Positions 27,506-37,368 are shown, counted from the first letter of the stretch. The stretch: DNA of 64,000 bases from Methylomicrobium sp. wino1 (GCF_003932755.1 NZ_CP024202.1:1674001-1738000); one strand, 5' to 3'. The notes: a model not told the origin generated them from the sequence alone. Translations and numbers: made by a program.

Positions 27506-28339
27506 TTATTGTTCATAGAAATAATGGGTGAGCTGGTCGGCCTGAAAGGTGTCGTCGAGAAAAAACGCTTGGCGGCCGTAGCGCGTAAACAAATGCTTGA
27601 GCCGTTTTTGCCGGTCTTCGAATGTCGCGATGATTTTGCGTTTCAGCGCCGGACGCATCAGTAATTGCCGGTCTTTACCGGTTTCCGGGTCTTCCAGGCG
27701 CACCAGGCCCCATTCCGGCATATTACGATACTCTTGGGGATACCATAATACGACAGGGATCACGTCGTGTTTCAACAGCGAATCGAAAATCTCGGCGGTT
27801 TCATGCAATGGAAAATGAAAGTCGGAGACTAGAAAAATCAAAGAGCGATGCCGGGGACAATGTTCGGCGATCGAGAGCAGACTTCGGCAATGGCTGTCGC
27901 CGGGGTCGAATTGTCCGAGCCGGTCTACGAGTTCGGCGGCGCCGCCTTTATACCAGCGCGGCGGTAGATGAAAGTCCGGCAGTAAATCCTGTCCGCAGCC
28001 GAAGAAGCCGAAATGATCGCCGCTGCGATAGGCCGAATAAGCCGTCAATTCGGTAAACCGGGCCAAGGTTTTCATTTTGCCGTGAAAGCCCATCGATGCC
28101 GATAAGTCTGCAATGATGTTGACCGAAATCAAGCCGCGCTGGCGAAAAGTCCTGACCATGAATTGGCCGAACGGGTCGAGCAGACTGGCATGAATATCGA
28201 TATTGTGCGCTTCGGGACGGGCAATCAACGGCGCATGCCCGTGAAACTCGTGTTCGCCGCCGCTGTGTTTGCCGGCATGACGGCCAGGGTGCGCGCTCGC
28301 GGTGCGCCAGGGCAGTTGATAATGAAATTCTTCGAGCAT
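27506..28339 (-). CDS. mxaS: DUF58 / MxaS-like protein
   Basis: 277-residue DUF58-family protein with a VWA-like fold: IARPEAHNIDIHASLLDPFGQFMVRTF, then SVNIIADLSASMGF, carrying the DxSxSM metal-site motif, and SLIFLVSDFHFP later. No signal peptide or membrane helix, so probably cytoplasmic. It is encoded between the MoxR ATPase and mxaA, the order mxaR-mxaS-mxaA-mxaC of methylotroph maturation operons. Its stop originally overlapped the mxaA start codon (ATGAACAATAA), a sign of translational coupling that the family 1 insertion has broken. Confidence 0.83.
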   Translation of the reverse strand: MLEEFHYQLPWRTASAHPGRHAGKHSGGEHEFHGHAPLIARPEAHNIDIHASLLDPFGQFMVRTFRQRGLISVNIIADLSASMGFHGKMKTLARFTELTAYSAYRSGDHFGFFGCGQDLLPDFHLPPRWYKGGAAELVDRLGQFDPGDSHCRSLLSIAEHCPRHRSLIFLVSDFHFPLHETAEIFDSLLKHDVIPVVLWYPQEYRNMPEWGLVRLEDPETGKDRQLLMRPALKRKIIATFEDRQKRLKHLFTRYGRQAFFLDDTFQADQLTHYFYEQ

Positions 28340-28449
28340 CGTCGGCTTGTGGTAGTAAGCGGTTAGCAGTGAGCGGAAAGATAAATAATAAAATTCTTAG
28401 AACATCATCCGATTAAGTTTCGCGTACAAATGGACTTGAGCAAATTTTC

Positions 28450-29466
28450 TTAGGGCGCTGCTACTTGCTGAAGTATTTTTTGGCTGAGCTGTTCGGCGAG
28501 CAGTGCGCGTCTCAATTCGTAAGTCGGATTGAAAAATACCCGATGCGCGATCGTTTCATGGAAGATTTCGCGGATGTCTTCCGGTAAGACGTGCGTACGG
28601 CCGTTTAGCCATGCCGTCACGCGTGCCGCGCGCATCAGCATGCCGGCGCCGCGTGCGCTGGCCCCTGCCAGGATTAGCCGGTCCATATCGACGTTGTCCA
28701 ACGCAATCGAAAAGTCTTTCGGAAAACGGGTTGCCTGCCAAAGTTGCAAGGCATAATTTTGCAAGGTTTCGCTGGCTTGAATGTGATGCTGAATCTGTCT
28801 GCTGATTTCGTTCAATTCGCGATAAGGGAGGATGCCCGGTTGTATTGTCTCGATCAATGCGTCGACATCGTAGAATCTTGGATTGAACATCAATTCGCGC
28901 TGCAGTGCCGGGTTTTCCGGTGTTTCGATTTTCAGCTCCATCATGAAGCGGTCGCGAGCCGCAGACGGTATTTCGAAGGTTTCGTCCTTTTCGACGCGGT
29001 TGCGGTCGGCGAAGACCTGTAAATGCGGGAAATAATGTTCGCGGTTGAAGGCCGTGACCGATTTTTCGGCCATCACGCGCAGCAATAAGGAATGGACTTG
29101 GGGTCTGGCGCGGTTAACTTCGTTAAAGAAGAAAGTCGATAGTTCCTCGCCGTGTTTCAGGATCGGGCCGGGATCGACTTGCGGTTTGCCGGCTTCATTG
29201 ATGTAGGTGTGGTAGACCAGGTCGTTCGGCATCAGATCGATGGTGCCTTCGATGCGTTCGTAGGCGCCGCCGATGCCGCGCGCGACGGCTCTAAGTAAGG
29301 TGGTTTTACCGACCCCGACATCGCCTTCGAGCATCGCATGGCCACGCGCGAAAATTGCGGTCGTGATGAGCCTTACCGGGCGTTCTAACCCAATCACGGC
29401 TTTGTTGATTTCCTGTTCGAACAGGGCGGCGCGGTTATGCCAATCGGCAAGGTTTCGGTCGGTCAT
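28450..29466 (-). CDS. moxR: MoxR-family AAA+ ATPase
   Basis: 338-residue AAA+ ATPase. Walker A is EGDVGVGKTTLLRAVA, Walker B/sensor region FFFNEVNRARPQVHSLLLRVMAEKSVT, and a C-terminal lid AARVTAWLNGRTHVLPEDIREIF. MoxR proteins act with VWA partners as chaperones for metalloenzyme maturation; the partners here are the DUF58 and VWA genes directly downstream. In methylotrophs the target is PQQ methanol dehydrogenase. No methanol dehydrogenase large-subunit gene precedes it in this window; xoxF is 12 kb away. First gene of the four-gene minus-strand cluster, with 110 bp to mxaS. Confidence 0.88.
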   Translation of the reverse strand: MTDRNLADWHNRAALFEQEINKAVIGLERPVRLITTAIFARGHAMLEGDVGVGKTTLLRAVARGIGGAYERIEGTIDLMPNDLVYHTYINEAGKPQVDPGPILKHGEELSTFFFNEVNRARPQVHSLLLRVMAEKSVTAFNREHYFPHLQVFADRNRVEKDETFEIPSAARDRFMMELKIETPENPALQRELMFNPRFYDVDALIETIQPGILPYRELNEISRQIQHHIQASETLQNYALQLWQATRFPKDFSIALDNVDMDRLILAGASARGAGMLMRAARVTAWLNGRTHVLPEDIREIFHETIAHRVFFNPTYELRRALLAEQLSQKILQQVAAP

Positions 29467-29578
29467 TGTGGCGTTTAGTTTTAGTGTTGGTGGAAGAATT
29501 AATTCGGTAACGGGTAACCGGATATGGTTTTTGGGTGAAGCTTTAGTTCCTTGGCAAGACGGGTAGCACCGTCCTAAT

Positions 29579-29635
29579 CGTTTCGACCGAGGCTAAAGCA
29601 GATCGAAACGTTTGGGGCGGGTTGAATAACCCGCC
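29579..29635. promoter_or_regulatory. Two hairpins between moxR and the next gene
   Basis: CGTTTCGA (29579-29586) pairs with TCGAAACG (29603-29610), and GGCGGGTT-GAAT-AACCCGCC (29616-29635) is a perfect 8-bp stem. They lie in the 241-bp gap upstream of moxR and downstream of the minus-strand gene at 29708, so the second may end that transcript. Confidence 0.45.
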
Positions 29636-29707
29636 ACGCGCTAGGATTCGCGTTAGGAAGTGGAAAAATAAAGCCATCAAAGCCTGTTTGTCAATGAATT
29701 GCTCCGA

Positions 29708-30475
29708 TCAATGCCGAATTCTAACCGGGGCAATCGCAAAAAAGATAATAAAACTGAAAAAAGAAACGATGGTCAACCATTTAGTTAGGCCGTAAAGTTT
29801 GCGAATGCCCCAGTTGGCTTTTTTGACGATTTCGAATTCTTCTAGGTAAACCGTTTCGCAGGCGCCGTTTCCGGCGTCGTCTCGAGTAATGCTAGTGCCG
29901 CGAAAGAAATTATTGCTTTTGTTGGCATATTCGGCCAATACGCCCTTAAAGCGGATATGATCGCCCGGCTCTGCGGACATGAGCGCTTTTTTGATGCGGC
30001 CGTCGTTTGTCAATAAATGATTATTCGACAGAGCGTTCATCCTGAATAAAGCGCCTGTTTCGTAGTCTTGCCAGGATGCCCAACATGTCCAGCTATCGTT
30101 ATGAAACTTCATTTGTTGGTAAACGCCGGAACCGACATTCTTACCCCAGATCACGCATAAGTCTCGAAGGTTTAGGAAATCCTGCCAGCGTTTGTGATGC
30201 CAGATGTTGGTGAAGGCATCGGCGTCGCTGTAACTGACGACGACGCCGTGCAATTCGTAGTCATACAACGGCGTGATTGTGTATTCTTGATCGTTGACTC
30301 GGGTTTTGAACGGTTCGGCCTTTATCTCGGCTTGAGCCGGTTCGTCGAGATAACCGAGATCGTAAAAATTCGGCTCCGGTAAATAGTCTTTTTTGAAATA
30401 AAGCACAATCGTCAGTAATGCGTTGACGATGAAGAGCCATTTGAATAATTGCTCGAAAAAGGAACTGGTAGCCAT
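29708..30475 (-). CDS. membrane-anchored protein of unknown function
   Basis: 255 residues from MATSSFFEQLFKWLFIVN. One N-terminal helix (LFIVNALLTIVLYF) and one C-terminal helix (LTIVSFFSFIIFFAIAPV) bracket a soluble, tryptophan-rich domain of about 190 residues (YELHGVVVSYSDADAFTNIWHHKRWQDFLN, SWTCWASWQDYETGALFRMNA, PGDHIRFKGVLAEYAN). The last segment resembles OB-fold-like descriptions of 'permitted' membrane proteins but I do not recognise a family. The frame is open 30 codons upstream; the MATSS start is chosen because it directly precedes the first helix. Stands alone between moxR and a repeat region. Confidence 0.7.
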   Translation of the reverse strand: MATSSFFEQLFKWLFIVNALLTIVLYFKKDYLPEPNFYDLGYLDEPAQAEIKAEPFKTRVNDQEYTITPLYDYELHGVVVSYSDADAFTNIWHHKRWQDFLNLRDLCVIWGKNVGSGVYQQMKFHNDSWTCWASWQDYETGALFRMNALSNNHLLTNDGRIKKALMSAEPGDHIRFKGVLAEYANKSNNFFRGTSITRDDAGNGACETVYLEEFEIVKKANWGIRKLYGLTKWLTIVSFFSFIIFFAIAPVRIRH

Positions 30476-30626
30476 GATGCGGACCGGTCGAAAAATTGAA
30501 ATTATAGTCCAACCGTTAAAATATTCGATGTGCAGAAGGGCCATTTTTACTGCAACGGTTCCCATTGTAAAAGTCTATGTTCGCGTTAATAGTTGAAATT
30601 AATACTATGCAATTGCCGAAAAGACT

Positions 30627-30726
30627 GTAGGGCACGCTGTGCGTACCGTGGCAGACTCGCCCATAGCTTGATGTGCTTTCAGTATGTTCCGTTGTGCCGA
30701 CATTAGGTACGCGCAGCGTACCCTAC
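30627..30726. repeat. REP-like inverted repeat (GTAGGGYACGCTGYGCGTACC type)
   Basis: GTAGGGCACGCTGTGCGTACC at the left and GGTACGCGCAGCGTACCCTAC at the right are imperfect inverted repeats enclosing about 60 bp. A related half-unit (GTAGGGTAACGCTGCGCGG) is seen near 58365. It lies in the gap before rlmH. Confidence 0.65.
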
Positions 30727-30780
30727 AATTCGCTTTGAGTTTTTTAAGTACTTTCGGTAGCGGAGGCAACTATTACCGCA

Positions 30781-30864
30781 TATACCTTTCGCACTTCAAA
30801 TTTCGGCAGTGCCTGAGGAGGGACCGAACACCCCTGCGCCGAATTTTGATCTACGATAGGCATA
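30781..30864. mobile_element. Family 2 element, short copy 2
   Basis: 84 bp with ends TATACCTTTCGCACTTCAAA and GATCTACGATAGGCATA and no nested modules. It ends about 80 bp upstream of the rlmH start, so it may lie in or near that operon's promoter. Confidence 0.8.
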
Positions 30865-30947
30865 CATTGCCTTGTAAAAGGCTTTCTTCGATTAAACGAT
30901 AACGTTTGTTTATTGCGCACTACAGGGGTTCTGTGTATGCTCCGCGC

Positions 30948-31418
30948 ATGCAAATACAACTGATTACTATCGGCAATAAAATGCCGGCTTGGGTGCATGC
31001 GGGTTATGATGAATACGCTAAGCGACTGCCAAGAGAATGCGAATTAGTACTCAAGGAGATCCCACCGGGCAAGCGGGGTAAAAATAGCGATTCGGCTCGG
31101 ATAGTCAAAGACGAAGGCGTTAAAATGATTGCGGCAATTGCTAAAGACGCGCATGTCGTGACCTTGGACGTCCCCGGAAAACCTTGGTCGACGCCGGAAT
31201 TGTCGGTTGCCTTGAAACGATGGCTCGAAAGCGGGCGGAATGTCGCCTTAATGGTCGGCGGCCCCGAAGGATTGTCCGATGATGCGAAACAATTGGCGCG
31301 CGAATCCTGGAGTCTGTCCAAGTTGACTTTTCCGCATCCATTGGTGCGTGTGATTGTTGCCGAACAGATTTATCGTGCCTGGAGCATTTTAAATAACCAT
31401 CCTTATCATCGCGAATGA
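30948..31418 (+). CDS. rlmH: 23S rRNA pseudouridine(1915)-N3-methyltransferase
   Basis: 156-residue SPOUT methyltransferase modifying helix 69 of 23S rRNA; the length matches the family exactly from ATG 30948 ([13 protein letters not shown]). The SAM-binding knot is visible as [16 protein letters not shown] and [18 protein letters not shown]-like [18 protein letters not shown]. Fourteen more upstream codons are open from 30906 but are not expected. First gene of rlmH-maf-rng, each overlapping the next by four bases (ATGA). Confidence 0.95.
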   Translation: MQIQLITIGNKMPAWVHAGYDEYAKRLPRECELVLKEIPPGKRGKNSDSARIVKDEGVKMIAAIAKDAHVVTLDVPGKPWSTPELSVALKRWLESGRNVALMVGGPEGLSDDAKQLARESWSLSKLTFPHPLVRVIVAEQIYRAWSILNNHPYHRE

Positions 31419-31990
31419 GTGTGCAAATCCTATTAGCTTCGGCTTCCCCTCGTCGTCAGGAACTGTTAACGCAAATCGGAGTCAGTTTTAAGGTGTTTCC
31501 GGTTGATCTCGATGAGACGCCGCAAGCAGGCGAATCTCCATGGTCTTATGTTCAACGCATTGCCGCGGAAAAATCGGTTGCAGCACTTGAGCGGATCGAT
31601 GCGAAGCTACCGATTCTGGCCGCCGATACCGCAGTGATTCTAGACGGACGTATCATGGGTAAGCCGAAGGATAAAGCCGACTGTTTGTCGATGCTCGGCT
31701 TTTTATCAGGACGGACGCATCAGGTTTTTAGCGCAATATCGCTCAGAGGATCTGAACATTGGCAAGCAGTTAGTATTACCGATGTGACTTTTCGCACCAT
31801 CAACGAAGAAGAAATGAATCGCTATTGGCAAAGCGGGGAACCGGTCGACAAGGCGGGCGCTTATGCGATTCAGGGGTTGGGCGGCGTGTTCGTCAAATCG
31901 ATTACCGGCAGTTTTAGCGGCGTGGTTGGCTTGCCGCTGTTCGAGACGGCTGAACTTTTAGCGAAACAAGGGATAACTATTTTCAAATGA
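31415..31990 (+). CDS. maf: Maf-like nucleotide pyrophosphatase
   Basis: 191-residue cytoplasmic house-cleaning enzyme hydrolysing non-canonical nucleoside triphosphates (dTTP/UTP type in many proteobacteria). Signature [18 protein letters not shown] at the N-terminus, [17 protein letters not shown] in the middle and [28 protein letters not shown] near the C-terminus. Overlaps rlmH and rng by four bases on either side, so the three are translationally coupled. Confidence 0.95.
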   Translation: MSVQILLASASPRRQELLTQIGVSFKVFPVDLDETPQAGESPWSYVQRIAAEKSVAALERIDAKLPILAADTAVILDGRIMGKPKDKADCLSMLGFLSGRTHQVFSAISLRGSEHWQAVSITDVTFRTINEEEMNRYWQSGEPVDKAGAYAIQGLGGVFVKSITGSFSGVVGLPLFETAELLAKQGITIFK

Positions 31991-33441
31991 GTGAAGAAAT
32001 TTTAATCAATGTCACGCCGCCGGAAACACGCGTTGCCGTCATCGAAAACGGGGTCTTGCAGGAACTGATCATCGAGCGTAGCCGACAGCGCGGTTTGGTC
32101 GGTAATATCTATAAGGGTGAAGTATGTCGAGTATTGCCTGGCATGCAAGCGGCTTTTGTCGATATCGGCTTGTCCAGGGCTGCCTTTTTGCACCTATCCG
32201 ATTTATGCAGCAAGGACTTGGAAAAAAAAGGTTCGGCGAATATCGAAAGCTATCTGCACGAGGGTCAGCATATCGTTGTGCAAGTGACCAAGGATCCGAT
32301 CGGTACGAAAGGCGCGCGGTTGACCACGGAAATCTCGATCCCGTCGCGCTTTCAGGTTTACATGCCTTATGCCAATAATTGCGGCGTGTCTCAACGGATC
32401 GAGTGCGATGCCGAGCGCGCTAGGCTCCGTACCTGTCTAGAATCGTTTCGCGAAAAAAACCAATGTGGCGGTTTTATTGCTCGTACGGCAGCCGAATGCG
32501 TCGAGGAAGCGGTTTTGTATTCCGACATGACCTTTCTTCTCAAGCTTTGGACGACGATTTCGGAAAGTATCAATAGCGCTCAGCCCAAGCAGTTCATTCA
32601 TAAGGACTTGCCGCTGAGTGTCAGAACGTTGCGGGATCTATACAAAGAAGGTATCGAGCGGGTACGCGTCGATTCTAAGGAAACTTATCTCAAGCTAATC
32701 GAATTCGCGAAAATCTTTGTGCCCGATATCGTCGATGTAATCGAACATTACACCGGCGAGTGTCCGGTCTTCGATATTTACAGCGTCGAAGAGGAAATTC
32801 AGCGTGCGCTGGATCGTAAGGTCATGTTGAAATCAGGAGGACACTTGGTGTTCGATCAAACCGAGGCGATGACGACGGTCGATGTCAATACCGGCAGTTA
32901 TGTCGGCGGGCGTAATCTTGAGGAGACGATTTTTAAGACCAATTTGGAGGCTGCTCAGACGATATCTCGCCAACTACGATTGCGAAACTTAGGCGGCATC
33001 ATCATTATCGACTTCATCGATATGCAGAGCCAAGAGCATCGCAAACAAGTCTTGCAAGCCTTGGAGCGGCATTTGGAAAAGGATAATGCGAAGACTAAAA
33101 TTACCGAGGTTTCCACGCTGGGCTTGGTTGAAATGACCCGTAAAAGGACTCGGGAAAGTCTCGAGCATATTCTGTGCGAACCCTGTTCGGCCTGTGGCGG
33201 GCGCGGCGTATTGAAAACCGCTGAAACGGTATGTCTGGAAATTTTCCGCGAGATCATTCGCGAGGTCAGGCAATACAAAGTTCGGAAACTGATGGTATTG
33301 GCCTCGAATGAAGTTGTCGAAATGTTACTCGACGAAGAAGCCGATATGCTTGCAGAACTAGAGGCGTTTTTGAATATTCAGATTAAGTTCAGGGCCGAGG
33401 GCGAATATAATCAGGAGCAATATGACGTCGTGTTGTTATGA
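31987..33441 (+). CDS. rng: ribonuclease G
   Basis: 484-residue RNase E/G-family endoribonuclease acting in 16S rRNA 5' maturation. It begins with EEILINVTPPETRVAVIENGVLQELIIER, then an S1 RNA-binding domain (GNIYKGEVCRVLPGMQAAFVDIGLSRAAFLH), the DNase I-like catalytic part (TTVDVNTGSYVGG, IIIIDFIDM) and the zinc-link cysteines CEPCSACGGRG. The length is that of RNase G, lacking the RNase E scaffold tail. Cytoplasmic, third gene of the coupled group. Confidence 0.96.
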   Translation: MSEEILINVTPPETRVAVIENGVLQELIIERSRQRGLVGNIYKGEVCRVLPGMQAAFVDIGLSRAAFLHLSDLCSKDLEKKGSANIESYLHEGQHIVVQVTKDPIGTKGARLTTEISIPSRFQVYMPYANNCGVSQRIECDAERARLRTCLESFREKNQCGGFIARTAAECVEEAVLYSDMTFLLKLWTTISESINSAQPKQFIHKDLPLSVRTLRDLYKEGIERVRVDSKETYLKLIEFAKIFVPDIVDVIEHYTGECPVFDIYSVEEEIQRALDRKVMLKSGGHLVFDQTEAMTTVDVNTGSYVGGRNLEETIFKTNLEAAQTISRQLRLRNLGGIIIIDFIDMQSQEHRKQVLQALERHLEKDNAKTKITEVSTLGLVEMTRKRTRESLEHILCEPCSACGGRGVLKTAETVCLEIFREIIREVRQYKVRKLMVLASNEVVEMLLDEEADMLAELEAFLNIQIKFRAEGEYNQEQYDVVLL

Positions 33442-33549
33442 ATTCGGTTGATATTGATTGAGTTATTCATACAAGATGTCCTGAATACTTTTTATTTTTC
33501 AAACGACTCATGTAGTTTTTCAATATCGCATTAACGAGTTTTTAGCTAA

Positions 33550-36500
33550 GTGATTCATCACATTACGCGGGCCACGCGAATTCTGCTTTTTTGGTCTTTG
33601 ATTGCTTCGGCATTAGGCTTGACGGCAGTCCGTTTATTAATGAGCGGGCTGGAAAGTTATAAGTTCGAATTAGAGCGAGAAATTGGGATGCTGATCGATG
33701 CCCCGGTTCAAATCGGTCGAATAAAGACCGGTATGCGAGGCATCACACCGACGTTAATGCTTAAAGATATCAATGTGTTGGATGAGGATGGCAAAAGCCT
33801 CTCGACGCCGGTTAATTTTAAAGAGATTCGCTTAAATATCAGTTTATGGCGTGTTCTTTGGACGCGAGAAATTTGGAGGGCATCATGGATATCGATTGTC
33901 GGTGCCGATATGTCGATACAGCGAAAACCGGATGGTAGTTTCTCACTAGGCGGTTTACAAGCTGGCGGCGAGACCGATTATCCGTTGTGGTTGCTGCAAG
34001 GAGGGAAGTTCGAGCTGTTGCATAGCCGTATCGCCTGGCAAGATGAAATGCGTGGCGGCAAACCCATTCAATTCGAACGGGTTGATTTGGTGATCAAAAA
34101 CGATGGGAGTCGGCATCAAATTCATCTGTTGACGGATTTGCCCGAAAACTTAGGTCATACATTGCGCGTGTCGATGGAATTGAATGGCAATTTTTTCGAA
34201 TCAGGGAATATCGACGGCAAATTGTATTTTGAAGGAACCAAGGTTGATTTAGCCGAGATTATGGTAGGCGAATCGCTATCGGATATTAGTATTGAATCCG
34301 GGGTTGGCGATCTTAAGCTTTGGACGCATTGGCAAAAAAGTCAATTATCCGAAGTGGTTGCCGAGATTAATTTGTCGCGCGTGGCATTGCAGTTCAAGGC
34401 AAAGAGTGCTTTAGCGCTGGATAGACTCGAAACGCTCTTTAGGTGGCGCGATGACGGCCGACGTTGGGCTCTGGATGTTGCTCGATTGGCTGTCGAAGAT
34501 AATCGGCGGCCTTGGACCGACATGCAGTTCAGTTTGGCTGTTGAGCGAGATGCAGAGAATGCGTTCAAGAGTTTGGCGTTGTCGGTGCATCGTTTGGATT
34601 TGATGAATATTTCCGAGCTGATGGCTTGGCCAGGTTTATTGCCGGCTGAACAGGCGGAACGTTTGACGGCACTCAAGTTGGCCGGAAATGTGGAGGATTT
34701 TACGCTTTTTGTCGATTTTGACAGTCAACGCTTTGCCGCCGATGGCGTATTTACCGGTTTAGGATTTGCCGGGTTCGATTCCTTGCCTGGATTTTCCGGT
34801 TTAACCGGATATATCCGCGGTAATGACGAGCGAGGCATGGTGCAATTGGCGACCGGCCAATCGCAAGTAACGCCGGATGGAGTGTTTCGCCAAGCGCTAT
34901 CGATCGAACGTCTGCAAGGGCGGATCGACTGGCGGCAAACGCCCGAAGCGTGGGTCGTTTCCAGCAAACAAATACGGCTGGATGTGCCGGCCGCGTCAAC
35001 GATTAGTCGCTTGGTTTTAACCCTGCCCAAAAGCGAAGCCTCGCCCGTACTGAATCTACAAAGTACTTTTTCGGTTGCCGATCTCGGGCTAGTTAAACAT
35101 TACCTGCCAGTGGGGAGTATCGATCCCGATACTTTCTCTTGGTTAGATCGCGCTTTTATCTCAGGCACTATTCCACGTGGTGGATTGTTGTTTTCCGGCG
35201 AGTTGGAGAGCTACCCCTTTACCGAAAGTCAAGGCGTTTTTGAAGTCTTGTTTGATGTTTCCGATATGACGTTGAATTATGACCCGGAATGGCCAAATTT
35301 AACCAAAGTTGATGCGCGGGCGCTATTTTACGGGGCGTCGCTCAAGGTTGGCATCCAAAAAGCCGAAACGGCAAATTGCTCGATTAGGCAAGCCGAAATA
35401 ACGATTCCGATGCTGAATGTTGAGCCCAATCTTTTGGTCAGTGGCGTGGCCGAAGGCAGCATTATTAGCGCGTTGGATTTTCTGCAGCAAACTCCGATCG
35501 GTTCACCGGTCGGTGCGTTGCGAACCGCAATAACGCCTACCGGAAACACATCGGTTAAACTCGATCTCGATATTCCACTAGTGGGTTCGAAATTAGCTAA
35601 GGTCGATGGTGAAGCCACGTTCGATCATGCCTCGCTTGTCGTGCATTCTTTCGATTTACCGGTCGACAACATCAAAGGGATTTTAAAATTCAACGAGCAG
35701 GGGCTTTTCGCCGACAATATACAGGCGGTAGCGTTGGGGAGCCCAATCCGAGTGAATATCGAAAGCGAACCGAAACAAACGACGATTAAAGTCGTAGGAC
35801 AAAGCGCCGTTGAGGATTTGCGAAATCAATTTAAGCTGCCATGGTGGGAGCTTGTTGACGGCAATACTGATTATCGTTTGGAGTTGGTATTGCCGGCCGA
35901 TGACAATCGCGCGACTCAAATGACAATCAATTCGAGCTTGAGAGGCTTGTCGCTGGCCTTGCCCGACGGGCTCGGAAAAGGTAAGGACCAATCGCGCCCC
36001 TTATCGCTGGTTTTTGATTTGAGCGACGAGCGTTTGTTACCGGTTAGATTAAATTACGACAATCAATTGAATGCCGCATTCAAGATTGAGATAGCGGAGC
36101 AGGCGTTGCATTCGGGGCATTTTCTGTTCGGGGTCGGTGTGACGGATTATCCGGATGCTCCGATTATCAAGCTCGAAGCGAATCGCGATCAAATGAATCT
36201 CGAAGAATGGCTTAGTTTTATCGATAGGGACGGTGCCGCAAAAGATGAGCCGATGCCTGTACATGAAATCAAAATAAAGACCCGGCAATTAATTAATCAA
36301 TTTATGGACTTAGGCCGGATGGATTTAATGTTGACGCGCCGTGGTAATGTCTGGGTGGGTAAGATCGATAGTTCGGCGGCCAAGGGGCATTTGCGTATAC
36401 CGGTTGACCGATCGGGCGACGATAGCATACAGATGACCATGGAGTTTATCGATCTGACAGCGATGAGCCGCATTAAACTGGAAGGTGGCGTCGATAACCC

Positions 36501-37368
36501 TACCGAAAAAGTGCCGTTATTCGATATCGACAGCGAAAAAGTGATTTGGCGCTCAAGCGATATGGGGCGATTGGTGTTGCGAACGGTGCGCATACCTCAA
36601 GGCTTGCATTTTCAGCGACTTACGATTTCCGATAGAAATGAAACGATGAGTCTGACCGGTCGTTGGATCAATCAAGGATTGGGCTCTACAACTGAGTTGA
36701 AAGGTACTTTCGACGGGCGGCAGTTCGGTCGGTTGCTCAATGAGTTAGGACTATATGAAAGTATGAAAGAAACCCGTGTTGCCGCAAAACTTAACCTGAA
36801 CTGGAACGCGGCTCCCTATCAATTTTCATTGAAGCGCTTACGAGGTGAAGTGGATGTCGAGTTAAAGGACGGCAGATTGCTCAGTATAGAGCCTGGATTG
36901 GGTCGTGTATTGGGTATCATAGCGTTTTCGCAGTGGGTCAAACGATTGCAATTGGATTTTCGCGATGTTTACAAAGAAGGATTAACCTTCAATAGTATCA
37001 AGGGACGAATTCATTTGGCCGATGGCATTGCCAGTACCGCAAATTTAGAAGTCGACGCTGTGCCGGCTAAAATAACGCTTTCCGGAAGCGCCAATTTGAA
37101 CGATAAAACGCTGGACCAACAAGTTCGGGTTGTGCCTAAAAGTTCCGACGCGGTTCCCATTGCTGGTACAATTGTGGGCCGTTTAGCCGGTTTGATTGCC
37201 AAGGCAGTGACGAAAGATTACCAGGAGGGATTTTTTTTCGGGTCCCAATACCGAATCATAGGTTCTTGGGAAGAACCGCAGGTAATTCCTTTGCGTGAAG
37301 GCGACGGTTTGTTTAACAAAACCTGGCAAGGACTTACCGATTTTCCGTGGACGGAAAATAGCGAGTGA
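33550..37368 (+). CDS. yhdP: YhdP family AsmA-like protein
   Basis: A 1272-residue envelope protein with one N-terminal helix (ILLFWSLIASALGLTAVRLLM) and a very long beta-rich periplasmic part, ending in an AsmA-like C-terminal region (ARAFYGASLKV, LRGEVDVELKDGRLLSIEPGLGRVLG). YhdP is one of the bridge-like proteins that carry phospholipids from inner to outer membrane. The size matches the family (about 1270). GTG start at 33550. It follows rng, the usual neighbour in gammaproteobacteria. A family 1 element lies 22 bp after the stop. Confidence 0.92.
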   Translation: MIHHITRATRILLFWSLIASALGLTAVRLLMSGLESYKFELEREIGMLIDAPVQIGRIKTGMRGITPTLMLKDINVLDEDGKSLSTPVNFKEIRLNISLWRVLWTREIWRASWISIVGADMSIQRKPDGSFSLGGLQAGGETDYPLWLLQGGKFELLHSRIAWQDEMRGGKPIQFERVDLVIKNDGSRHQIHLLTDLPENLGHTLRVSMELNGNFFESGNIDGKLYFEGTKVDLAEIMVGESLSDISIESGVGDLKLWTHWQKSQLSEVVAEINLSRVALQFKAKSALALDRLETLFRWRDDGRRWALDVARLAVEDNRRPWTDMQFSLAVERDAENAFKSLALSVHRLDLMNISELMAWPGLLPAEQAERLTALKLAGNVEDFTLFVDFDSQRFAADGVFTGLGFAGFDSLPGFSGLTGYIRGNDERGMVQLATGQSQVTPDGVFRQALSIERLQGRIDWRQTPEAWVVSSKQIRLDVPAASTISRLVLTLPKSEASPVLNLQSTFSVADLGLVKHYLPVGSIDPDTFSWLDRAFISGTIPRGGLLFSGELESYPFTESQGVFEVLFDVSDMTLNYDPEWPNLTKVDARALFYGASLKVGIQKAETANCSIRQAEITIPMLNVEPNLLVSGVAEGSIISALDFLQQTPIGSPVGALRTAITPTGNTSVKLDLDIPLVGSKLAKVDGEATFDHASLVVHSFDLPVDNIKGILKFNEQGLFADNIQAVALGSPIRVNIESEPKQTTIKVVGQSAVEDLRNQFKLPWWELVDGNTDYRLELVLPADDNRATQMTINSSLRGLSLALPDGLGKGKDQSRPLSLVFDLSDERLLPVRLNYDNQLNAAFKIEIAEQALHSGHFLFGVGVTDYPDAPIIKLEANRDQMNLEEWLSFIDRDGAAKDEPMPVHEIKIKTRQLINQFMDLGRMDLMLTRRGNVWVGKIDSSAAKGHLRIPVDRSGDDSIQMTMEFIDLTAMSRIKLEGGVDNPTEKVPLFDIDSEKVIWRSSDMGRLVLRTVRIPQGLHFQRLTISDRNETMSLTGRWINQGLGSTTELKGTFDGRQFGRLLNELGLYESMKETRVAAKLNLNWNAAPYQFSLKRLRGEVDVELKDGRLLSIEPGLGRVLGIIAFSQWVKRLQLDFRDVYKEGLTFNSIKGRIHLADGIASTANLEVDAVPAKITLSGSANLNDKTLDQQVRVVPKSSDAVPIAGTIVGRLAGLIAKAVTKDYQEGFFFGSQYRIIGSWEEPQVIPLREGDGLFNKTWQGLTDFPWTENSE

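Noticed and set aside
27326-27664. A 112-codon plus-strand frame across family 1 copy B and mxaS
   Set aside because: Antisense to mxaS and within the repeat; an artefact of the inverted repeat.
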